This document shows, piece after piece, positions 16,466 to 25,329 of a stretch of 64,000 nt of DNA. The DNA is taken from assembly GCA_910578275.1 (NCBI GenBank), contig CAJTPR010000005.1, positions 122,350-186,349 on the forward strand. Reading direction: 5' to 3'. Position 1 is the first letter of the stretch. The number at the start of each line of letters is the position of its first letter. This DNA comes from an uncultured Bacteroidales bacterium. Its GTDB lineage: Bacteria; Bacteroidota; Bacteroidia; Bacteroidales; P3. A program made the translations under genes and the position numbers. The notes under the pieces were generated by a model, which saw only the letters and a list, made by a program, of their open reading frames with translations, was not told the DNA's origin and made no database searches.

Positions 16466-17980
16466 ATGCTGAAGCAAACATTCAAGGCAATCCTTGCCGT
16501 TGGTTGCATGGCCTTTCTGGCTTCTTGCAATTCGTCCACGAACCAATCCCAATCCACAGGTTGGGGAGTAAACGACCCGAGTTGGGGCGGGTTCCAGCGC
16601 AACGACAACTATACGCAGCCCGTACCCTTGCGCTTTGTTTTCATCCAAGGCGGATTCTTCACCATGGGGCGCAACCAGGAAGACCTCAAGTACGAACATC
16701 ACAATGCCCCGCATCCGGCCACGGTAAGTTCTTTCTACATGGACGAGGTGGAAACCTCCAACATCGACTACAACGAGTACATCTATTGGCTGCAACGCAT
16801 CTACGGCCAGGATTATCCCGAAGTCGTGGAACGTGCCCGTCCCGATGCCTTGGTATGGAACAACATTTCGGGCTATCGCGACCCCATGCAGGATTATTTT
16901 GAAAATCCGGCCTACAACAACTATCCCGTCGTAGGGGTTACCTGGGAACAGGCCCGCGACTATTGCGACTGGCGTACCGACCGTGTCAACGAGTATCTTC
17001 TCTATCAGGGCAAGATCCTCAAGAAAGACATGGGGCAGACGGCCGACAACAACTTCAACACTGACGCCTATCTGGCCGGACAATACAGCGGTATCGTCAA
17101 CAAGGGCCTTACCGACATGAACCCCAATGCCAGCGAAAAGACGCGCGGCGTACAGAAGAAAGACGGTATCCTGATCGAGAAGTTGCGTCTTCCCACCGAA
17201 GTGGAATGGGAGTATGCGGCTTTGGCCTTGATGGGAAACAGCAACCAGGAACGTGTGGCCGAAAGGCGCATCTATCCTTGGAACGGCAAGCCGCTTCAGG
17301 TCCGTTCCCCGGAAAGCCCGTATCGTGGCAACATGATGGCCAACTTCGCCCGCGGCAAGGGTGACTACATGGGAACCGCCGGCGCCTTGAACGACGGTGC
17401 CGACTACACTGCTCCCGTCTATTCCTATTTTCCCAACGACTTCGGTTTGTACAACATGTCGGGCAATGTGGCCGAATGGTGCCTGGACGTATATCGTCCC
17501 CTTACGTTCGAAGATGCCAACGACTTGAATCCTTTCCGTGGCAACGTATATACGACCGTGGTTCGCGATGAGGACGGCTTGATTGCCGAGAAGGACAGTC
17601 TGGGTCGTATCGCCTACCGTCCCTTCGCCGACGAGGAACTGGCCGATCGGGCCAACTTCCAGCGTGCCGACAACCGCAACTATCTCGATGGCGATTACGA
17701 GTCGGCCATCGTGGACGATTGGTTGGCCAAGCCTGAAAGCGACGAAGGCCCGGAAAAGAAATCCACCACTTCGCTCTTGTATGAATACGGTACCAGTTCG
17801 CTTATTTCCGACAAGTCGCGCGTGATCAAGGGCGGCTCGTGGAAAGACCGTGCCTATTATCTCTCTCCGGCAACGCGTCGCTACATGGACCAGGACAAGA
17901 GCGCCGCCTGGGTCGGTTTCCGTTGCGCGATGTCGAGGGTAGGTTCGGCCAACGGCGGTACCGTCAGTGCCAAACGATAA
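16466..17980 (+). CDS. porK: Type IX secretion ring lipoprotein PorK/GldK
   Basis: 504 residues. The lipoprotein signal is ILAVGCMAFLASCNSS. An SUMF1/formylglycine-generating-enzyme-like domain covers most of the mature protein (GGFFTMGRNQEDLKYEHHNAP, LPTEVEWEYAA, YNMSGNVAEWCLD, GGSWKDRAYYLSPATRR, WVGFRCAMS). Long insertions between these blocks are typical of GldK. PorK with PorN forms the periplasmic ring under the outer membrane translocon. The catalytic cysteines of true formylglycine enzymes are not needed for this role and are not seen at the expected place. The genes for PorL, PorM and PorN do not follow; a terminator does. Confidence 0.93.
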   Translation: MLKQTFKAILAVGCMAFLASCNSSTNQSQSTGWGVNDPSWGGFQRNDNYTQPVPLRFVFIQGGFFTMGRNQEDLKYEHHNAPHPATVSSFYMDEVETSNIDYNEYIYWLQRIYGQDYPEVVERARPDALVWNNISGYRDPMQDYFENPAYNNYPVVGVTWEQARDYCDWRTDRVNEYLLYQGKILKKDMGQTADNNFNTDAYLAGQYSGIVNKGLTDMNPNASEKTRGVQKKDGILIEKLRLPTEVEWEYAALALMGNSNQERVAERRIYPWNGKPLQVRSPESPYRGNMMANFARGKGDYMGTAGALNDGADYTAPVYSYFPNDFGLYNMSGNVAEWCLDVYRPLTFEDANDLNPFRGNVYTTVVRDEDGLIAEKDSLGRIAYRPFADEELADRANFQRADNRNYLDGDYESAIVDDWLAKPESDEGPEKKSTTSLLYEYGTSSLISDKSRVIKGGSWKDRAYYLSPATRRYMDQDKSAAWVGFRCAMSRVGSANGGTVSAKR

Positions 17981-18006
17981 CATCTGAAATCGTTTCATGA
18001 AGCCGG

Positions 18007-18038
18007 AGGGCTGTACAGCAACATGTGCAGCCCTTTTG
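18007..18038 (+). terminator. Terminator after porK
   Basis: AGGGCTGTAC (18007-18016) pairs with GTGCAGCCCT (18025-18034) with one wobble, followed by a T-rich tail. Confidence 0.75.
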
Positions 18039-18054
18039 TTTTAATCTTCGGTGT

Positions 18055-19962
18055 GTGGAAAAAAAGACCCGGAAACTGGAATTGCTTGCCCCTGCGGCCG
18101 ATGCCCGGGTGGCGATGGCGGCCATCGACGCCGGCGCGGACGCGGTGTACATGGGCGGACCGGCATTCGGAGCCAGGGCCCGGGCCGGCAACAGCCTCCA
18201 GGACCTTGAACGGGTGGTACGTTACGCGCATCGTTACGCGGCGCGTTGTTTTTTGACGCTCAATACGCTTATTTACGAGCAACAGATGCCGCAAGCCTTG
18301 CGGTTGGCCCGTCAGGCTTATGAAATGGGCATGGATGCCCTGCTTGTCCAGGACATGGGGCTCATCGAAGCGGGCCTGCCGCCCATCGAGCTTCATGCCA
18401 GTACCCAATGCCATATCACCACGCCCGAAAAGGCCCGTTTCCTGGAAAGCGTCGGGTTCAAGCGGCTCGTGTTGGGGCGGGAACTGTCGATAGCGGAGAT
18501 CAGGCGGATAGCCGGTTCGGTGCAGGCGGAGATAGAAACCTTCGTGCACGGGGCCCTTTGCGTCTCGTACAGCGGGCAGTGTTACATGAGTTGCCATATG
18601 GGAGGCAGGAGCGGCAACAGGGGCGAGTGCGCGCAGTCGTGCCGGCTTGCCTATGATTTGCAGGACGCTGCAGGGAAAGTACTGCAAAAAGAACGTTACC
18701 TGCTGTCGATGAAAGACTTCAATGCCGATGCCTTTCTTGAAGAGCTGGTGGGAGCCGGCGTGGACTGCCTCAAGATAGAAGGCCGCCTGAAAGATGCCAC
18801 TTACGTAAGGAACATCACGGCCTGGTATCGCCGGCGGATCGACAAGATCATGGAGGGGAATCCGGACCTTGTCCGGCCTTCGCAAGGCAAGACGGTGCTG
18901 CCGTTGCGTCCTGACTTGCAAAAGAGTTATCATAGGGAATACACCACGTTCAATTTGTCGGGAAAACGCGGGCATTGGGCTGTTTTTGAAACGCCGAAAG
19001 CCACAGGCGAAAGGGTGGGCACGGTCAAGGCGGTCGAAAAATATGTTCCGGGGCGATATTCGGGCATGATACTGCGTGTTTCGCCCGATTCGGAAGGCAT
19101 GACCTTTGCCAATGGTGACGGATTGTGCTATTACGGGGAAAACGGGAAACTGTGCGGGAGAAGCCTCGAAAACTTCGTCAAGGCGGGAAAGGATTTCCTT
19201 TTCACGATGCGGGGCGTGGATGAACGTCCGGCATTGCCCGTTCCGGGAACCGTCTTGTACCGGAACAGGGACACGGTCTTTGAAAACGCCTGGAAGCAGG
19301 CCCGGATCGGCCGCAAGGTTCCGGTAAGCATAAAGATAGACACGGACACGCTTTCGGTGGTCATGGACGATGGTTCCGGCCATGAGGTGCGTTCGGTCAT
19401 CGATCGGGAAAAGGTGCAGGCGGCCAAAGTCGCCCCCAAGGCCGAACAGGCGATGACCGGCGCGTTCCTTAAGCTCGGGGATACGGCCTATGAGGCGGAA
19501 AAGGTGGAGATTTCGGGAAAGGCCAGGTTGTTCGTTCCCGTATCGGTACTCAACGAATGCCGGCGCAATTTGGTCGCGGCCTTGGACAAGGCAAGGGAGG
19601 AAGCCTACGCCCCTGTCGGCTCGGAGCCTTGTCCGGCGCAAGAAACGACTTATCCCGACATGAGCGAGGGGGTCTTGTCTTATCTGGCGAACGTGGCCAA
19701 TCCGTGGGCGGAGAAATTCTATCGGAAGCATGGGGCGAAAGCCGTGCAGGCGGCCTTTGAGCTCTTGCCGGAAAAAGAGCGGCAGAAACCGGGTATGACG
19801 CTTATGGTATGCAAGCATTGCATACGTCGCCAATTGGGACAATGCCTCAAGGAAAATCCGGAACCCGCCTATGCGGGGGATTTGTATTTATGTCACGGGC
19901 GGCATAAATTCGCATTGCGTTTCGATTGCCTCCGTTGCAGGATGGAGGTCCGCACTTGTTAG
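18055..19962 (+). CDS. rlhA: U32 peptidase-family protein, RlhA-like 23S rRNA hydroxylation factor
   Basis: About 635 residues from GTG 18055, chosen because it gives the conserved N-terminus (RKLELLAPAADARVAMAAIDAGADAVYMGG); an earlier GTG lies inside the terminator. The U32 core includes ELHASTQCHITTPEKARFL and a cysteine-rich stretch typical of Fe-S-binding U32 proteins (GALCVSYSGQCYMSCHMGG, then GECAQSCR). The DUF3656 domain follows, then a cysteine-rich end. E. coli RlhA (YdcP) has the same design and hydroxylates C2501 of 23S rRNA using prephenate. A similar role here is likely. Close U32 relatives act in ubiquinone or tRNA modification, so the exact substrate is inferred. Confidence 0.82.
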   Translation: MEKKTRKLELLAPAADARVAMAAIDAGADAVYMGGPAFGARARAGNSLQDLERVVRYAHRYAARCFLTLNTLIYEQQMPQALRLARQAYEMGMDALLVQDMGLIEAGLPPIELHASTQCHITTPEKARFLESVGFKRLVLGRELSIAEIRRIAGSVQAEIETFVHGALCVSYSGQCYMSCHMGGRSGNRGECAQSCRLAYDLQDAAGKVLQKERYLLSMKDFNADAFLEELVGAGVDCLKIEGRLKDATYVRNITAWYRRRIDKIMEGNPDLVRPSQGKTVLPLRPDLQKSYHREYTTFNLSGKRGHWAVFETPKATGERVGTVKAVEKYVPGRYSGMILRVSPDSEGMTFANGDGLCYYGENGKLCGRSLENFVKAGKDFLFTMRGVDERPALPVPGTVLYRNRDTVFENAWKQARIGRKVPVSIKIDTDTLSVVMDDGSGHEVRSVIDREKVQAAKVAPKAEQAMTGAFLKLGDTAYEAEKVEISGKARLFVPVSVLNECRRNLVAALDKAREEAYAPVGSEPCPAQETTYPDMSEGVLSYLANVANPWAEKFYRKHGAKAVQAAFELLPEKERQKPGMTLMVCKHCIRRQLGQCLKENPEPAYAGDLYLCHGRHKFALRFDCLRCRMEVRTC

Positions 19963-19973
19963 CAGGTAAGACG

Positions 19974-21851
19974 ATGTTGAAGGAACGGATCGGGAGTTTG
20001 CTTTTGCGTTCGGCGTGGTGGGGCATCGCGCTTTGCGGAATGCTTGTGTATTCGTGCGCCCGCTTGGGGTCGGCTCCCGCCGGCGGCCCCGTGGACTTGG
20101 CGCCCCCCATGCTGTTGAAGGCCATTCCGCAGGAGGGAAGCACCCGTTTCCAGGCCAAGGAGATCACGCTCGATTTCGATGAATACATCGTGCTGCAGAA
20201 TACCGACAAGATTGTCACTTCCCCGAGGATTTCAAAGATTTCGTATCGCGGCAACCTCAAGCGCGTGCAGATCTTGATAGACGACACGTTGCAGGAAGAC
20301 CGGACATATTCCATCGACTTCAAGGATGCCATCGGCGACTTGCATGAAGCCAGGCCGATAAAGGACTATGTCTATTATTTTTCCACGGGAAGCAAACTCG
20401 ACAGCGGTCGTATCACGGGACAGGTGCTGGACGCTTTCAGCCTCTCGCCTGTCAAGGAGGCTTCGGTCATGCTCTATTCCCGGTTGCCGTCGGGCTATCC
20501 CGTGGATACGGCGCCCGACTACGTGGCGGTTACCGATTCGGCGGGAATCTTCAGCTTCCGGTTTATCAAGGAAGGCTGCTATCACGTACTTGCCGGCAGC
20601 GACGAAAACCGGAATTATCTTGTCGAACCTACGGAAGAAAAAACGGCTTTCTCGTCTTCCTGCTGGTCCACGACCTCGGTCAAGCCGCCCGTGTATCATC
20701 AAAAGCGGCGCGGGATGAAAGAGAGCGACACGGCCGCCTACCAGGCCTATCTTGCGGCCATACGGGCGAGAAAGGAAGAAGACCTGGACGAGATCAGGGC
20801 TTCGGAAAGGATACTTTATCTCTATCAGGACAAGTATGAGAAGAACTTGTTGAAGGAAGCCAAGTGGGTCAAGAAGGGAGAGATAGCGTTGACATGGCAT
20901 TACAAGCCGGACACCTTGGCATTCGCTTTCCTGCCCTCCTATCAGGATTACGAACTGGCAAAGCAGCTGCAAAGCGCCGATACTGCATCAGGGCAGACGG
21001 GGCGCGCTCATCGGAGAAGGGCGGAAAAGCAGGAAATGCCGAATCTCTTTTGGCAGGATTCCCTGGTCTTCTACTATGTGCCGCAAGACGATCCGTTGGC
21101 GGGCAAGATTTATTTCGACAACTATCGGGTATCGGACTTGCGCCTTGTCGTAAGTCATTCGGAGTTTTCGGATACGGTGGAACTGATGCTGGGCACGGGC
21201 TTGGCCGCGAAGGAAGATACGGCGGCCTTCCGCTTGTCGGCCAGGCAGAGTTCGATCTTTTTCAAGGACAGCCTCGTGCTGGACTTTACTTTTCCGCTTT
21301 CCGCCTATGATTTTCAACATGCGGCATTGACGCGTTACCATACCGACGAGGAAGGCAGGACGGACACGGTGCGGGAGGATGTTTCGGGGATTTCCGTGAT
21401 CCGGCCACGTCCCGACCGCCTGGTTCTCAAGTCCGATTGGAAGGCGGGCGACCGCTATGGCTTGTTCCTGCCTTCGGCCTGTTTCATCGATTATCTGGGG
21501 CGGCATGCCGATACTTCCGAAGTACGCTTCCAATGCCCCGGCCTGGATACCTACGGGCAGGTGGTGGTCACTCTTCGCGGCTTGCGCCCGGGAAATCATG
21601 AGTTGCAGATGGTGGACAACGGAAAGAATGTCATCCAATCCCTTCCGGTTCCGGAAAACGGGAAAGTCGAGTTCGAGTACGTGAAGCCCGGCTATGTGAG
21701 TTTCGTGCTGGTGGAAGATCTGAACGGCAACCGCCGGTGGGATGCCGGCGACTATGTGCAAGGCAGGCAGCCGGAAAGGCGTTGGTTCTTTCCCAAGACC
21801 ATACGGGCCGAAGCCGATTGGCGCGTGGAGGAGACTTGGTCGATAGAGTGA
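19974..21851 (+). CDS. Ig-like (Big_5) domain lipoprotein
   Basis: 625 residues from ATG 19974, 11 bases after the U32 gene. The lipoprotein signal is ALCGMLVYSCARLG. An SbsA-type Ig-like domain follows (about residues 35-135; LLKAIPQEGSTRF, ITLDFDEYIVLQNTDKIVTSP, RTYSIDFKDAIGDLHEARP), then a carboxypeptidase-regulatory-like stretch (ITGQVLDAFSLSPVKEASVM). A long C-terminal part of unknown fold ends with a DLNGNRRWDAGDY motif like calcium loops. The protein belongs to a family conserved across Bacteroidota as an outer membrane lipoprotein; no function is established from its sequence. Confidence 0.83.
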   Translation: MLKERIGSLLLRSAWWGIALCGMLVYSCARLGSAPAGGPVDLAPPMLLKAIPQEGSTRFQAKEITLDFDEYIVLQNTDKIVTSPRISKISYRGNLKRVQILIDDTLQEDRTYSIDFKDAIGDLHEARPIKDYVYYFSTGSKLDSGRITGQVLDAFSLSPVKEASVMLYSRLPSGYPVDTAPDYVAVTDSAGIFSFRFIKEGCYHVLAGSDENRNYLVEPTEEKTAFSSSCWSTTSVKPPVYHQKRRGMKESDTAAYQAYLAAIRARKEEDLDEIRASERILYLYQDKYEKNLLKEAKWVKKGEIALTWHYKPDTLAFAFLPSYQDYELAKQLQSADTASGQTGRAHRRRAEKQEMPNLFWQDSLVFYYVPQDDPLAGKIYFDNYRVSDLRLVVSHSEFSDTVELMLGTGLAAKEDTAAFRLSARQSSIFFKDSLVLDFTFPLSAYDFQHAALTRYHTDEEGRTDTVREDVSGISVIRPRPDRLVLKSDWKAGDRYGLFLPSACFIDYLGRHADTSEVRFQCPGLDTYGQVVVTLRGLRPGNHELQMVDNGKNVIQSLPVPENGKVEFEYVKPGYVSFVLVEDLNGNRRWDAGDYVQGRQPERRWFFPKTIRAEADWRVEETWSIE

Positions 21852-21855
21852 CCTG

Positions 21856-22878
21856 TCACTCCACCATCAGGTTGCAGCCCCGGATGTCGCTGTTGTCGAA
21901 ACGTCCCGATATTTCGAAACTTCCGTCGGCATGTCGTTTGCCCAGGTCTTGGGTGGCGATGAAGGGGCAGGAATGGAGGTTGCCCAGGTCGATGACGTCG
22001 ATGCCGCCCGTCACCCCCTCTTTTTCGGCTTGCAAGGGGTCTTGGCTCTTGCGGACGAGGACTTTCATCCAAGGCGGACAAAGGAACCGCCCATTCTCTC
22101 CCTTGGAGTAGGCCTGGGAAAACAGTTCGCACATGCCGTATTCTGAATGGATGGCAGGCACATGGAATGCCGACCGCAAGATCCGGTGCAGTTCCTCCCT
22201 GATCATTTCCTTGCGTCTTCCTTTCATGCCTCCCGTTTCCAGCACGACCGTGTGTTCGAGCGGCATAGGGAATTTTTCGGCAAGATCCAGCAGGGCGAAG
22301 CTCACGCCGAAAAGCATGGTCTTCGTTCGCTTTTTTTCCAATGTCCGTAGGGTTTCGGCCAGTTTTGCGATGTCGTACAGGTAAAATCCGCTTTCGGGAT
22401 GCCGGTTCCGGCTCAGCGAGATGAGTTTCCGCATCATGCAGACGAGCGAGGAATGCGGTTGTTCCAGATAATTCGGCAGCAAGGCCAGGAAGACATATTC
22501 TTCGGGTTCGCCCCAGAACATGCGGAACGCGGTCAGGAAACAGCGTTCGTAGAGATCCATGTCGACGATGTAATGGCGGCTTTGCACGGCTCCCTGCGAG
22601 GTAGTGCCGGAACTCATGAAATAATCTTGTTCCTTGCAGCCTTCCAGCAATACCTTCTGGGTCTTGAAAAAGTCGATGGGCAAAAACGGGATTTGGCTGA
22701 AGTGCCGTATGTCCTCAGGTTTCATGCCGGGTTTGAGGTAATGCACGAACCGGCCGTAAACGGGATTGTGCGCCAAATGCAACTTGAAAACCTCCAAGGC
22801 CAGCTCGTTGAACTCGGTTTCGTGCCGAATCGCGAAGATGCGCGGGATAAGATTCTGTACCGTTTTCTGTATCAACAT
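21856..22878 (-). CDS. LuxE/PaaK-family acyl-protein synthetase-like protein
   Basis: 340 residues on the minus strand. The family features of LuxE-type acyl-activating proteins are present: FFKTQKVL, the glycine/serine/threonine loop YFMSSGTTSQGAVQS (binds AMP phosphates), TMLFGVSFALLDLAEKF, VVLETGGMKGRRKEM, and HSEYGMCELFSQAYS. LuxE ligates fatty acids as acyl-AMP then passes them to its own cysteine; the Bacteroidota members are linked to acyl transfer reactions of unknown acceptor. No luxC or acyl carrier protein is adjacent. The gene ends 4 bases from the convergent lipoprotein gene, and its start faces the next lipoprotein gene. Confidence 0.82.
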   Translation of the reverse strand: MLIQKTVQNLIPRIFAIRHETEFNELALEVFKLHLAHNPVYGRFVHYLKPGMKPEDIRHFSQIPFLPIDFFKTQKVLLEGCKEQDYFMSSGTTSQGAVQSRHYIVDMDLYERCFLTAFRMFWGEPEEYVFLALLPNYLEQPHSSLVCMMRKLISLSRNRHPESGFYLYDIAKLAETLRTLEKKRTKTMLFGVSFALLDLAEKFPMPLEHTVVLETGGMKGRRKEMIREELHRILRSAFHVPAIHSEYGMCELFSQAYSKGENGRFLCPPWMKVLVRKSQDPLQAEKEGVTGGIDVIDLGNLHSCPFIATQDLGKRHADGSFEISGRFDNSDIRGCNLMVE

Positions 22879-22963
22879 TTTTTATAACTTTACAAGTTTG
22901 GCGCGGAGAATGCTTCGTGTCTTTTAAATGTTTGTTTTGCAAATAAATAATAAGCATTAAAAA

Positions 22964-23506
22964 TTGCGCACGGTATCAAAAGTACTAAAATTGGCGGTAT
23001 GGGTCGTGCCGTTTTGCCTGTGCGGATGTGTCAAGCCCAAGGAATTTCCTCCCGAACCTTATTTGGAATTCCGGCGTAACATCCTGGGGGCGCAAGTCGG
23101 TGCGGGCGGCGATACGACCTTGACCTTGGCCGTGGAATTTTATTTCCAGGACGGCGACGGCGACATCGGCCGCAAGGACGAGGAGGAAAAAGAGCCATAC
23201 GTGGGCGAATATTTCCACAACCTGCACTTCCGGCTTATGGAAGTGCTTGCCGACAGCACTTGTCGTCAGGTTTACCAGACCGACAGCACGGGAGCCCGCT
23301 ATCCGATCACTTACGACTATCACCTGCATTACATCGAGCCGGTCAACGGCAACAAGTCCTTGCGCGGCACCATCACCTGGCAGGTGGACGACTTCGCGAG
23401 CACGGCCTTTTTCATGAAAGGCAAGACCGTCTTGTACGATTTCTATCTTTACGACAGGGCATTGAACAAAAGCAATGTCGTGCGGACCCAAGCCATAAGA
23501 CTGTAG
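22964..23506 (+). CDS. Small lipoprotein upstream of mrdA, unknown function
   Basis: 180 residues starting at TTG 22964. No ATG lies in frame before the signal peptide, and TTG gives a sensible lipoprotein signal (VLKLAVWVVPFCLCGCVKP). The mature part has a segment FYFQDGDGDIGRKDEEEKEP, an acidic loop that may bind calcium, and otherwise looks like a beta-rich fold. It lies 1 base before mrdA, so the three genes lipoprotein-mrdA-rodA probably form one operon and the lipoprotein may act in envelope growth. That is inference from position alone. Confidence 0.75.
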   Translation: MRTVSKVLKLAVWVVPFCLCGCVKPKEFPPEPYLEFRRNILGAQVGAGGDTTLTLAVEFYFQDGDGDIGRKDEEEKEPYVGEYFHNLHFRLMEVLADSTCRQVYQTDSTGARYPITYDYHLHYIEPVNGNKSLRGTITWQVDDFASTAFFMKGKTVLYDFYLYDRALNKSNVVRTQAIRL

Positions 23507-23507
23507 G

Positions 23508-25322
23508 ATGAAAAGGACGAATATCAACAGGGGGGTGGTCGTCGCCGCCATTTTTGTCGTGGTGGCCGTCATCTATTGGCTTCGCCTTTTCCAGTTGCAG
23601 ATATTGGACGATCGTTACAAGATAGATGCCGAGAGCAACGCCATCCGCAACAAGGTGCAGTACCCGGGTCGGGGGCTTATCTTCGACAGGAACGGCAAGA
23701 TATTGGTGTACAACGAGGCGGTTTACGACCTGATGATCGTGCCCGGTCAGGCCAAGGACATAGACTGGGCCTTGTTGGCCGATTTGCTGGAGATTACCGA
23801 GAACGGAGCCAGGGAAAGGTACAAGAAGGCGAGAGCCTATTCCCGTTATGCCCATTCGGTATTCGAAAAGCAGATTTCCAAGGAGACCTACGGCAAATTG
23901 CAGGAATACCTGTATCGTTTTCCCGGTTTTTATGTGCAAAGCCGTACGCTCCGGCGCTATCCCCGTTCCATAGCCGCCCATGTCTTGGGCGACGTGGGGG
24001 AAGTGAGCGAAAGCGAAATGGCCAGGAATCCCTATTACAAGATGGGAGATTATATCGGCAAGAACGGCCTTGAGAAATACTACGAAAAGCAGTTGCGAGG
24101 CCATAAGGGCGTGAAGGTGGTGATGGTGGACGTGCTCAACCGCGAAAAGGGCAGTTACAAGGATGGCGCGTTCGACACCGCCGCGGTGGCAGGGCATGAA
24201 TTGTATTCCACCTTGGATGCCGACTTGCAGGCGTACGCCGAGGAACTGATGGTCGGCAAACGAGGCAGCATCGTGGCCATAGAGCCGTCCACGGGCGAAG
24301 TGCTGGCCTTGGTTTCGGCACCTACCTACGATCCCAACCTTCTGGTGGGACGTATCCGCAGCAACAATTACGCCGCCTTGCTCAACGATCCCCAAAAGCC
24401 CCTTTTCAACCGTGCGTTGATGGCTTTTTATCCGCCGGGATCCATCTTCAAGCTGCCGCAGGCTTTGATCGGGATGCAGGAAAAGGTCATTACCGCCCAT
24501 TCGGGTTTCTCGTGCGACAAGAGCCTGGTAGGCTGTCATGGTCATCCTGACGCGCTTGGCGTGGCCGACGGGGTGAAAATGTCGTGCAATCCCTACTTCT
24601 ATCAGGTTTTCCGGCGCGTCATCATGCGGGGAAAGGATCCCAACCGTTTCGTGGACAGTCGTCTGGGCCTTGAACGATGGGATACGCTCGTGCGTTCTTT
24701 CGGCCTGGGGCAACGTCTTGGCATCGACCAATTGGACGTCAAGGCGGGCCTTATACCCAACTCCGCCTATTACGACCGTTTCTACGGCCGTAACCAATGG
24801 GCGTTCAGCACGATCTATTCGTTGAGCATCGGTCAGGGCGAGATAGGGTTGATTCCGTTGCAGATGGCCAACCTGGCGGCTATCATGGCGAACCGGGGCT
24901 ATTATGTCACCCCGCATCTGGTGCGGGCGATAGGCGAGGAAAAGCACAAGCCGGGCGTGGATACGGTACGGCATTACGTGGCCGTCGACCGCAAGTATTT
25001 CGACCCTGTGGTGGAGGGCATGTACGGAGCCGTGCACCTGCCCGGAGGAACTGCCCGGCGCGCCAAGATCGACAGCATCGTCGTTTGCGGTAAGACCGGC
25101 ACCTCGCAAAACCCGCATGGCAAGGATCATGCCGTCTTTATCGGGTTCGCCCCCAAGGACAAGCCCGGAATAGCCATATCCGTATTCCTCGAGAACAGCG
25201 GTTTCGGCGGTACATGGGCGGCTCCGACGGCAAGCCTGCTCATAGAAAGATACCTGACCGGAAAGGTTTCCCGCAAATGGCTGGAAGACCAGGTCAGGGA
25301 GTTTACCGTTTATACGAATTGA
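23508..25322 (+). CDS. mrdA: Penicillin-binding protein 2 (peptidoglycan transpeptidase, elongasome)
   Basis: 604 residues. One membrane segment near the N-terminus (VVVAAIFVVVAVIYWL) is followed by the PBP dimerisation domain (NKVQYPGRGLIFDRNGKIL) and the transpeptidase domain. Catalytic motifs are present: SxxK in PPGSIFK, SxN in MSCNPYF, and KTGT in VVCGKTGTSQNPHG. PBP2 crosslinks peptidoglycan during lateral growth together with RodA, whose gene follows 7 bp downstream. mreC and mreD, which often precede this pair in Bacteroidota, are not here; a small lipoprotein gene takes that place. Confidence 0.96.
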   Translation: MKRTNINRGVVVAAIFVVVAVIYWLRLFQLQILDDRYKIDAESNAIRNKVQYPGRGLIFDRNGKILVYNEAVYDLMIVPGQAKDIDWALLADLLEITENGARERYKKARAYSRYAHSVFEKQISKETYGKLQEYLYRFPGFYVQSRTLRRYPRSIAAHVLGDVGEVSESEMARNPYYKMGDYIGKNGLEKYYEKQLRGHKGVKVVMVDVLNREKGSYKDGAFDTAAVAGHELYSTLDADLQAYAEELMVGKRGSIVAIEPSTGEVLALVSAPTYDPNLLVGRIRSNNYAALLNDPQKPLFNRALMAFYPPGSIFKLPQALIGMQEKVITAHSGFSCDKSLVGCHGHPDALGVADGVKMSCNPYFYQVFRRVIMRGKDPNRFVDSRLGLERWDTLVRSFGLGQRLGIDQLDVKAGLIPNSAYYDRFYGRNQWAFSTIYSLSIGQGEIGLIPLQMANLAAIMANRGYYVTPHLVRAIGEEKHKPGVDTVRHYVAVDRKYFDPVVEGMYGAVHLPGGTARRAKIDSIVVCGKTGTSQNPHGKDHAVFIGFAPKDKPGIAISVFLENSGFGGTWAAPTASLLIERYLTGKVSRKWLEDQVREFTVYTN

Positions 25323-25329
25323 TGTTGCC

